Assembly (NCBI GenBank): GCA_007136525.1 | Contig: SLGU01000226.1 | Location: forward strand, 1 to 5,831 | Reading direction: 5' to 3' | Length of the DNA: 5,831 nt | Origin: Desulfobacteraceae bacterium | GTDB lineage: Bacteria > Desulfobacterota > Desulfobacteria > Desulfobacterales > Desulfosalsimonadaceae | Shown here: positions 1 to 4,978 of the stretch, in pieces | How the letters are laid out: each line of letters starts with the position of its first letter | Position numbering within the stretch: position 1 is the first letter of the stretch | The notes under the pieces: model-generated | The model's input: only the letters and a program-made list of their open reading frames with translations | Databases searched by the model: none | Told to the model about the DNA's origin: nothing | Position numbers and translations under genes: made by a program

Positions 1-200
1 TCCCCGTCGATCCGGGTGCCGGGTATCAGGTCGTTCATCCGGTTGAGGCAGCGCAGAAACGTGCTTTTCCCGCAGCCGGACGGCCCGATGAGGGCGGTGG
101 CCTGTTTTTCGGAAACTTCAATATCGATTTTCTCCAGCGCCTTAAAGTCGCCGTAATAAAAATCCAGCGCTTTTGCGGCGAATTTGATGGTATTCGTCAT
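1..200 (-). CDS. pstB: PstB, phosphate ABC transporter ATP-binding protein (N-terminal part, cut by window edge)
   Basis: ATPase subunit of the PstSCAB phosphate importer; PstB dimers sit on the cytoplasmic face of PstC-PstA and drive uptake by ATP hydrolysis. Only the first 66 codons are present and the gene continues beyond the left edge. The translation begins [20 protein letters not shown], the usual PstB opening, with the aromatic FYYG segment that stacks on the adenine. It is followed by a complete Walker A motif, GPSGCGKST, at residues 39-47, and by [19 protein letters not shown], which is very characteristic of PstB. The Q-loop, signature motif and Walker B lie outside the window. The ATG is 7 bases after the phoR stop, with a weak purine-rich stretch (AAGGA, GAAG) just upstream, so translation is probably coupled to phoR. 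It is odd that pstB follows phoR and not pstA. phoU could follow further left, but this cannot be seen. Confidence 0.95.
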   Translation of the reverse strand, partial: MTNTIKFAAKALDFYYGDFKALEKIDIEVSEKQATALIGPSGCGKSTFLRCLNRMNDLIPGTRIDG

Positions 201-207
201 GTCTTCA

Positions 208-2037
208 TCAATCCTTTATGCCATGGTCGCCATCACGGGTTTCAATGTCTGATGCGGGTTCGGCCGGGGGCTTTAACAGGGAAAAGAAGAAGACGCTACC
301 GTTTGTCTTCCCCTCGGGCGGGCTTTGAATCCATATTTCCCCGCCCATGCCCGTGACCGCATTCTTGCAGATGGCAAGCCCCAGCCCGGTCCCGCCGGTC
401 ACCCGGCTGCGCTCCTTTTCAACCCGGTAGAAACGTTCAAAAACCCTTGACTGGTGGTGTTTTGCAATCCCCGGCCCCTCGTCTGCAAGGGCAAAGACAA
501 ATCTGTCTCCGGCATCACTGACGGAGACGGTGATATTGCTGTTTTCCGGGGAATACCGGATGGCATTGTCCAGAAGGTTGCCAAATACCTGGGCCAGGGC
601 TGCTTCATCCGCCCTCACAAAAGCCGGTACCGTGATCTGGTTGTCAATGGTGATGTTTTTATTGCGGGCCATGGGGATGGACCTTTCCGATGCGGCATGG
701 AAGCATGCGGCGGCGTCTATCCGGGTAAGGCTTTTTGTAAACGGTTTGTCCTGGAGCCGCGTGAGCTGCAGGAGGTCATCCACAATGGCGCTCATGTGGT
801 TGGCATTCTTATGGATGGTCTGCAAAAAGGACTTGGCGTCGTCGGTGAAGGAAAAGGGCCCGGACAACAATGTTTCAACGTAGCCCTTGATGGAAGTGAG
901 CGGGGTTTTAAGCTCGTGGGACACGTTGGCAACAAAATCCCGGCGGATTTTTTCCAGGCGCTTCCGCTCGCTGACGTTGTAGAACACCGCCAGCGCCCCT
1001 CCCTCCGGGATGGCTGCCAGGTAAACCTCGTAGAACAGGTCTTCCTCCAGTTCCAGGGTGAGGCTGAATTCCGGAGTACCGGAAACAACTTTGTCGCAGG
1101 CCTCCTGGATCTCGTTGTTTACAAAAATTTCCATGGGTGTCTTTCCGGTGCACGACCCCCGACATCCGGCCAGCTCCTCGACAGCCTGGTTAACGGCCTT
1201 GATGCGGCCGTTTTTATCCAGGAGCAATATGCCTTCGCGCATGTTTTCGATAATGACAGCCAGCTCGTATTTCTGGCGGGTGATGGTCTCCACCTGGAGA
1301 GAGATGTGGTCCGCCATTTCATTAATGTTTCCGGAAAGCTGGTGAAACTCGAAGCCGTCGTCGGCAATGTAGCGGTGCGAATAATCCCCGGTCCCGATTT
1401 TCTGAATGCGGTCGATGATCTGGTGGACAGGGGATTCCAACCGCCGCGCAAAATAGATGCTCAATCCCAGCACCAGGGCGAAAATCAGGGCATTGACCAT
1501 CCAGAACTGCCGGGCATATTCGTTGAGCCTGGATTCTACCTCGGAAAAGGGCATGGCGATCCGGATGACCACGGGTGCGGGGCGGTTTTCCAGTGAAACC
1601 CGGCCGGCCGCGTAAACCAGGTGCCTTCCCAGGGTGTCTGAATACCGTATGCTGGACCCTCTGCCGGTCCTGAAGGCCGAGGAGACCTCCTCCCGAAACG
1701 CATGGATTTCCATGGCCGGGATGCTTTCATGGGGAACGTCGGAATCCGCAATCACCCGTCCGCCGGTTTCGATGACGGTAATCCGGTATCCGAGCTGTCT
1801 TGCAAATGTTTTGCACCATTGGTCGAGCGCGGCCTCCGATTGAAAAGCCGGTTGTCCCTGGGCAAACCATTCCACCAGCCCCAAGGCTCTCCATGCATCC
1901 TGCCGGGTCGTTTCAAGGAAATCGTTTTTCAGAGAATAATAAATATAGATGCCGGGTATGGATATGGCAACGATCAGAACAACCCAGAATGACACCAGAA
2001 GCCGTGTGCCGAATCGCATGGATTGAATTCGTTTCAA
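208..2037 (-). CDS. phoR: PhoR, phosphate-regulon sensor histidine kinase
   Basis: Membrane sensor kinase that phosphorylates PhoB under phosphate limitation; 609 residues. Visible order: short basic N-terminus; membrane segment about 13-35; periplasmic sensor region about 36-175; second membrane segment about 177-197; HAMP linker about 198-250; cytoplasmic PAS domain about 256-355; HisKA with the H-box [19 protein letters not shown] at 368-386 (phospho-accepting His374); and HATPase_c with N-box [10 protein letters not shown] (487-496), G1 DEGPGI (519-524), F-box FERFYR (533-538) and G2 GGTGLGLAI (548-556). All catalytic motifs are intact. The large periplasmic region differs from E. coli PhoR, which has almost none, and resembles the longer PhoR type found in Firmicutes and many other bacteria. 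The start is TTG at 2037, because AAGGAG lies 8 bases upstream; the first ATG (2019, codon 7) has no such site. It lies 39 bases after phoB and 7 bases before pstB. The kinase family is certain; the PhoR assignment rests on sequence style and on the phoB and pst neighbours. Confidence 0.95.
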   Translation of the reverse strand: MKRIQSMRFGTRLLVSFWVVLIVAISIPGIYIYYSLKNDFLETTRQDAWRALGLVEWFAQGQPAFQSEAALDQWCKTFARQLGYRITVIETGGRVIADSDVPHESIPAMEIHAFREEVSSAFRTGRGSSIRYSDTLGRHLVYAAGRVSLENRPAPVVIRIAMPFSEVESRLNEYARQFWMVNALIFALVLGLSIYFARRLESPVHQIIDRIQKIGTGDYSHRYIADDGFEFHQLSGNINEMADHISLQVETITRQKYELAVIIENMREGILLLDKNGRIKAVNQAVEELAGCRGSCTGKTPMEIFVNNEIQEACDKVVSGTPEFSLTLELEEDLFYEVYLAAIPEGGALAVFYNVSERKRLEKIRRDFVANVSHELKTPLTSIKGYVETLLSGPFSFTDDAKSFLQTIHKNANHMSAIVDDLLQLTRLQDKPFTKSLTRIDAAACFHAASERSIPMARNKNITIDNQITVPAFVRADEAALAQVFGNLLDNAIRYSPENSNITVSVSDAGDRFVFALADEGPGIAKHHQSRVFERFYRVEKERSRVTGGTGLGLAICKNAVTGMGGEIWIQSPPEGKTNGSVFFFSLLKPPAEPASDIETRDGDHGIKD

Positions 2038-2045
2038 TGTGATTG

Positions 2046-2051
2046 CTCCTT
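2046..2051 (-). promoter_or_regulatory. Ribosome binding site of phoR (decides a TTG start)
   Basis: On the minus strand this reads AAGGAG, a near-consensus Shine-Dalgarno sequence, followed by 8 bases and then TTG at 2037. The only nearby ATG in frame, at 2019, is preceded by coding-like sequence with no purine-rich site. This is the reason for choosing the TTG start. Confidence 0.75.
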
Positions 2052-2076
2052 GACCCTATTTTTGAATCCGGCCTGT

Positions 2077-2760
2077 TTATTCTTCTTTAAACCGGTAGCC
2101 GATGCCGCGCACGGTTTCGATATCATCTGCAAAATGCCCCAGTTTCTGGCGAAGCCTGCGAATGTGGGTGTCAACCGTGCGATGGTAGCCTTCAAACCGG
2201 TATCCCCAGACGCGGTCCAGCAGTTGGTCCCTGGTCCGGACCCGTCCCTTGTTCTGCACCAGTTCAAGGAGCAGGTTGAATTCGGTAACGGTTAGCTCCA
2301 GAAGGGCCTCTCCCATCATCACCGTGTGTTTTTCCAGGTCAATGGCCAGCGCTTTATGCCGGATCACGGCTGTTTTTTCCGTTGCACCGTCAGCCCGCCG
2401 CAATATGGCCCGGATTCTCAAAAGCAGTTCGCGGGGGGAAAACGGTTTGACCATGTAATCGTCGGCGCCCAGTTCGAAGCCGACGATGCGGTCCACCTCC
2501 TCGCCCTTGGCCGTGAGCATGATGACGGGGACGTGCTCGAATGGCTCGCTTCGCTTCAGGCGTTTGCAGATTTCAAGGCCGTCCATGGACGGCAGCATGA
2601 GATCGAGGATAATGAGATCCGGCTTTTCCCGGCCGGCCAGTTCATATCCTTTAGCCCCGTCATCAGCGGCAATCACCCGGTAGCCTTCGGCTTTGAGATG
2701 CCACACGATAAGCTCCAGAATGTCTCTGTCATCTTCGACGATGAGGATTGTTTTTGCCAT
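2077..2760 (-). CDS. phoB: PhoB, phosphate-regulon response regulator (OmpR family)
   Basis: DNA-binding response regulator that, once phosphorylated by PhoR, binds Pho boxes and activates phosphate-starvation genes. At 227 residues it has the normal PhoB length. The receiver domain spans about 4-118, with the acidic pair Asp10/Asp11, phospho-acceptor Asp53 (in LIILDLMLPSMDG), Thr83 (in MLTAK) and Lys105 (in YMVKPFSPREL), so all switch residues are present. The winged-helix effector domain spans about 128-225 and includes LTVTEFNLLLELVQNKG and the recognition-helix region YHRTVDTHIRRLRQKLG, ending in the usual ETVRGIGYRF. The ATG at 2760 gives the standard MAKTILIVEDD opening; the upstream purines (GAGGCGGGG) form only a weak ribosome site. 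It is first in the phoB-phoR-pstB group. A Pho-box-like site about 200 bases upstream on the same strand suggests autoregulation. A different OmpR-family regulator is possible in principle, but the context makes PhoB by far the best call. Confidence 0.95.
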   Translation of the reverse strand: MAKTILIVEDDRDILELIVWHLKAEGYRVIAADDGAKGYELAGREKPDLIILDLMLPSMDGLEICKRLKRSEPFEHVPVIMLTAKGEEVDRIVGFELGADDYMVKPFSPRELLLRIRAILRRADGATEKTAVIRHKALAIDLEKHTVMMGEALLELTVTEFNLLLELVQNKGRVRTRDQLLDRVWGYRFEGYHRTVDTHIRRLRQKLGHFADDIETVRGIGYRFKEE

Positions 2761-2955
2761 CTTGTTGCGCCCCGCCTCATTTAAAGGTTTTTTGAACGAA
2801 GCTGATTGAATCGCTGCATTCCGGATGAAGCCCCTTTGCAGGCGTGGAAAACAGAATCAAAGCCGTTTTTCCCTGTTTACCCGAAAGGGTTGAAAAACCG
2901 GGTTCGGCATCACCCAGAAAATAAGAGCCCAATGTTACAATTTCGTGTTCTTCCC
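2761..2955 (-). other. Long untranslated leader upstream of phoB
   Basis: No convincing gene is seen in this stretch. If phoB is transcribed from the Pho-box-like site at 2956-2973, most of these bases would be 5' leader. They contain short overlapping inverted repeats between 2879 and 2907: ACCCG/CGGGT at 2879-2883 and 2899-2903, and GGTT/AACC at 2888-2891 and 2896-2899 enclosing a 4-base loop. A further 6-base pairing joins GGAAAA (2846-2851) to TTTTCC (2866-2871). A 72-codon open frame on this strand (2995-2777) has no ribosome site and would start upstream of the proposed promoter, so it is not called. There is no recognisable riboswitch. Confidence 0.4.
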
Positions 2956-2973
2956 TTGAAATTCCGGTGACAC
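2956..2973 (-). promoter_or_regulatory. Putative Pho box facing phoB
   Basis: Read on the minus strand, the site has two heptamers spaced as in an 18-base Pho box: GTGTCAC, four bases (CGGA), then ATTTCAA. The E. coli consensus is CTGTCAT, four A/T bases, CTGTCAC. The first heptamer is good and the second is degenerate, and the linker is GC-rich. No convincing -10 follows at the usual 10-base distance; TAACAT lies 18 bases downstream. The orientation and position fit PhoB autoregulation of phoB-phoR-pstB, but with one good half-site this is a moderate-to-weak prediction. Confidence 0.35.
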
Positions 2974-2977
2974 GCGA

Positions 2978-3017
2978 TTTTTCACGTTTTTTCATTTGTT
3001 TGTCACATGATCGTCAA
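2978..3017 (+). promoter_or_regulatory. Tandem Pho-box array facing pstS
   Basis: The best 18-base site is at 3000-3017: TTGTCAC, linker ATGA, then TCGTCAA, matching the two-heptamer 11-base-period layout of the PhoB consensus. Two further T-rich units lie upstream, TTTTCAC (2979-2985) and TTTTCAT (2989-2995). The shared TCA cores begin at 2982, 2992, 3003 and 3014, that is 10, 11 and 11 bases apart, so all four would face the same side of the helix. PhoB is known to bind such direct repeats in tandem and to replace a -35 element. Position and orientation are right for activating pstS-pstC-pstA. Confidence 0.6.
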
Positions 3018-3027
3018 ATTGGGAAGC

Positions 3028-3033
3028 TACTTT
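3028..3033 (+). promoter_or_regulatory. Possible -10 element of the pstS promoter
   Basis: TACTTT begins 10 bases after the last Pho-box heptamer, the same spacing as I recall between TGTCAC and the -10 of the E. coli phoA promoter. The match to TATAAT is poor (3 of 6), as is common at activator-dependent promoters. An alternative, TATTCA at 3035-3040, is no better. If correct, the start of transcription would be near 3040, giving a leader of about 80 bases. Confidence 0.3.
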
Positions 3034-3058
3034 GTATTCAACTTTTGGAAAGTAGATA

Positions 3059-3079
3059 TCCTGCATCATTCGTGCAGGG
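3059..3079 (+). other. Small hairpin in the pstS leader
   Basis: CCTGCA (3060-3065) pairs with TGCAGG (3073-3078) around a 7-base centre, with possible additional T-G wobbles inside (3066/3072) and outside (3059/3079). It is not followed by a T run, so it is not an intrinsic terminator. It would lie near the 5' end of the pstS message and could protect it from decay, or could be a protein-binding inverted repeat. The function is unknown. Confidence 0.4.
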
Positions 3080-3108
3080 GCATCACTTTTCACCCATAAC
3101 AGAATAAT

Positions 3109-3113
3109 GGAGG
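3109..3113 (+). promoter_or_regulatory. Ribosome binding site of pstS
   Basis: GGAGG, a strong Shine-Dalgarno core, is followed by a 10-base A/T-rich spacer and then the ATG at 3124. This supports the start that gives a complete signal peptide. Confidence 0.75.
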
Positions 3114-3123
3114 CTTTAAAACA

Positions 3124-3957
3124 ATGAAGAGAATGAAATCAATGGTTTTCCGAATGATCTGCATTGCCGGGGCGGCGCTTTTGCTTACCGTAACGTCCGT
3201 CAATGCAGCAGAGCGCCTGAGAATCGATGGCTCCACAACGGTGCTGCCCATCACGCAGAAGCTTGCGGAAGCTTTCATGAATGAAAACCCGCATATCAAT
3301 GTGTCCATTTCCGGCGGCGGGTCGGGCAACGGCATCAAAGCCCTGGTGGACGGAACCACGGACATCGCCCAGTCATCACGCTGGATCCGGCCGCAGGAAG
3401 TCAAGCTGGCCGTTGATAACGGGCACTTTCCGGTGCCCTTTGCCATTGCTCTGGATGCCATCATTCCGGTGGTTCACCCGAGCAACCCGGTGAATAATTT
3501 AACCGGGGACCAACTCAAGGCTATTTATGAAGGCAATATCCGCAACTGGAGGGAAGTGGGTGGACCGGATCGGCCGATTGTAATCATTTCCAGGGATTCA
3601 TCGTCCGGCACGTTCGGCGTGTGGAACGATGTAGCCCTCAGGGGCGGCCGGCCGTCTCCCCGGGCACAGCTTTTACCTTCAAACGGCGCCATTACCCAGG
3701 CGGTGGCCGGCAACCCCAACGCCATAGGCTATATCGGCATCGGCTATCTGAATGAGAGTCTCAAAGCCATCAGCCTTGACGGCATCGCCCCGACATATGA
3801 AAACGCGGCATCCGGCAAATTTCCGGTCGCCCGCACATTGTGGCTGTTCACCGACGACTGGCCAAAGGGCAATGTGCTCAATTTCATCAATTTTGCCCTT
3901 CATCCTGAAAAAGGGCAGAAGCTGGTGAAAGAAACCGGTTATGTGCCCCTTTATTAA
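3124..3957 (+). CDS. pstS: PstS, periplasmic phosphate-binding protein of the Pst transporter
   Basis: Periplasmic receptor that captures phosphate and delivers it to PstC-PstA; 277 residues. Residues 1-28 form a Sec signal peptide: basic MKRMKSMVFR, a hydrophobic core of about 11-23, and a likely cleavage after SVNA (28/29). There is no lipobox, so it should be soluble. The mature chain starts AERLRIDGSTTVLPITQKLA. Its ligand-binding segments are recognisable: GSTT (36-39), the glycine-rich SGGGSGNG (63-70), Asp80 in GTTDIAQSSR, and SRDSSSGTF (156-164). Length and motifs fit the shorter PstS_2 type (TIGR02136-like) more than the roughly 340-residue E. coli PstS. The C-terminal half has the usual GNPNAIGYIGIGYL and ends KETGYVPLY. 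It is first in pstS-pstC-pstA, downstream of the Pho-box array. A strong hairpin follows in the gap before pstC, which may favour higher PstS output. Confidence 0.95.
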   Translation: MKRMKSMVFRMICIAGAALLLTVTSVNAAERLRIDGSTTVLPITQKLAEAFMNENPHINVSISGGGSGNGIKALVDGTTDIAQSSRWIRPQEVKLAVDNGHFPVPFAIALDAIIPVVHPSNPVNNLTGDQLKAIYEGNIRNWREVGGPDRPIVIISRDSSSGTFGVWNDVALRGGRPSPRAQLLPSNGAITQAVAGNPNAIGYIGIGYLNESLKAISLDGIAPTYENAASGKFPVARTLWLFTDDWPKGNVLNFINFALHPEKGQKLVKETGYVPLY

Positions 3958-3994
3958 GATCGGCCGCTTCCAGAGGGTCTGCATCACAGAAACA

Positions 3995-4035
3995 CATGGC
4001 GGATATGACCGGTGCTGATGGTCTTATCCGTCATG
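3995..4035 (+). repeat. Long intercistronic hairpin between pstS and pstC
   Basis: Bases 3995-4011 pair with 4019-4035 around a 7-base loop (4012-4018). All pairs are in register: 16 pairs, of which two are G-T wobbles (3999/4031 and 4011/4019), with a single T-T mismatch (4006/4024). The outer arms are CATGGCGGATA and TATCCGTCATG. No T run follows, so it is not a typical intrinsic terminator. Stable hairpins in such gaps are known to block 3'-to-5' decay and raise the yield of the upstream gene, which suits a binding protein needed in excess over its membrane partners. It could also be a copy of a dispersed extragenic palindrome. The pairing is directly visible; the function is inferred. Confidence 0.7.
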
Positions 4036-4065
4036 AGACATCATGGCATGAGTGGTGAAACGCAT

Positions 4066-4959
4066 ATGGGTGCAAAACGCCGGGTAAAAGAGCTGTTGAT
4101 TCATATATTTTTTCTGGTGGTCGGGGCAAGCGGAATCATTGTCCTGACATTGATCATGCTGTTTCTGGTCATGGAGGGGCTTCCGATATTCGATACGGTT
4201 TCGCTCAAGGATTTCATTACCGGAACCCTCTGGTACCCCACCTTTGATCCGCCGGACTATGGCATCCTGCCGCTGATTGCGGGATCTGCCAGCGTGGTGG
4301 TGCTCTCTTCAATGATTGCCATTCCCCTGGGCATCGGGTCTGCCGTATACCTTGCAGAAATAGCGCATCCCAAAGTCAGGGCGGTGGTCAAGCCCGCCAT
4401 CGAGCTCATTGAAGGGCTGCCCACGGTGGTGATCGGCTTTTTCGGCATGGTCATCGTGGCGCCGTTTCTCCAGGAAACATTCGGCCTGGATACCGGCCTG
4501 AACCTGCTCAATGCGTCCATAATGCTCGCTTTCATGGCGGTGCCGACCATTGCGAGCATTGCCGAGGACGCTATCTACAGCGTGCCCGTCCACATGAAGG
4601 AGGGCTCCATGGCGCTGGGTGCAACCCATTGGGAGACCATTGCCCGGGTTATTCTGCCGGCATCCCTGACCGGCATATCCACGGCGGTGATCCTGGGGAT
4701 TGCCCGGGCTATCGGGGAGACCATGGTGGTGCTCATGGTCGCCGGGGGCGCGGCAATGATTCCGGAGTCCATATTCGACCCGGTCAGGCCCATGCCGGCC
4801 AATATTGCGGCGGAAATGGGCAATGCACCCTTCCGGAGCGATCATTATCACGCGCTGTTCGCCATCGGCCTCGTGCTTTTCGTGTTCACTTTCATATTCA
4901 ACATGATCGCCGCCTACCTGGCCCAGAAGCACAAGCAGGTAGGCGCGGCATCGCTATAA
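4066..4959 (+). CDS. pstC: PstC, phosphate ABC transporter permease
   Basis: One of the two inner-membrane subunits of the phosphate channel, pairing with PstA and coupling to PstB. From the preferred ATG it has 297 residues. It begins MGAKRRVKELLIHIFFLVVG, with a basic cytoplasmic tail and a first membrane segment at about 12-35, followed by about five further hydrophobic segments. The binding-protein-dependent permease (EAA) loop that docks on PstB is at 179-198 (EGSMALGATHWETIARVILP), with the conserved Gly185. The PstC-typical ARAIGET follows, with Arg214 and Glu218. Start choice: GTG 4012 and ATGs at 4018, 4033 and 4048 are also in frame and open, up to 315 residues. However, 4012, 4018 and 4033 lie within the hairpin at 3995-4035, and only 4066 has a plausible ribosome site (GGTGA, 7 bases upstream). 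The 108-base gap after pstS is unusually long for this operon, and pstA follows after 19 bases. Confidence 0.93.
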   Translation: MGAKRRVKELLIHIFFLVVGASGIIVLTLIMLFLVMEGLPIFDTVSLKDFITGTLWYPTFDPPDYGILPLIAGSASVVVLSSMIAIPLGIGSAVYLAEIAHPKVRAVVKPAIELIEGLPTVVIGFFGMVIVAPFLQETFGLDTGLNLLNASIMLAFMAVPTIASIAEDAIYSVPVHMKEGSMALGATHWETIARVILPASLTGISTAVILGIARAIGETMVVLMVAGGAAMIPESIFDPVRPMPANIAAEMGNAPFRSDHYHALFAIGLVLFVFTFIFNMIAAYLAQKHKQVGAASL

Positions 4960-4978
4960 TAAAGGGATATTTCCCGAA

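Noticed and set aside
454..1596. A 380-codon open frame on the plus strand inside phoR
   Set aside because: It is antisense to an intact PhoR with every kinase motif, resembles no family I know, has no ribosome site of note, and is explained by the scarcity of TTA, CTA and TCA codons in GC-leaning genes.
2326..2784. A 152-codon open frame on the plus strand across phoB
   Set aside because: It is a shadow of the intact PhoB frame and runs antisense over the receiver-domain codons.
2777..2995. A 72-codon open frame on the minus strand upstream of phoB, ending 16 bases before its start
   Set aside because: It has no Shine-Dalgarno sequence, its start lies upstream of the proposed phoB promoter site, it overlaps the Pho-box region, and its translation shows no family or membrane features. 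Promoter mapping could reopen it.
3995..4035. Intrinsic terminator after pstS
   Set aside because: The stem is strong but no T run follows it, and pstC and pstA clearly continue the operon, so termination here would at most be partial.
3958..4065. A small extra gene in the pstS-pstC gap
   Set aside because: The only notable content is the hairpin and upstream in-frame starts of pstC; no separate frame with a ribosome site is present.
4309..4932. A 207-codon open frame on the minus strand inside pstC
   Set aside because: It is antisense to a clear PstC; the His/Gly/Arg-rich translation is typical of shadow frames and lacks domain features.
4964..4975. GGGATATTTCCC stem hiding the pstA ribosome site
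   Set aside because: The stem is only 4 pairs and translation would be coupled to pstC, so it is too weak to claim regulation.
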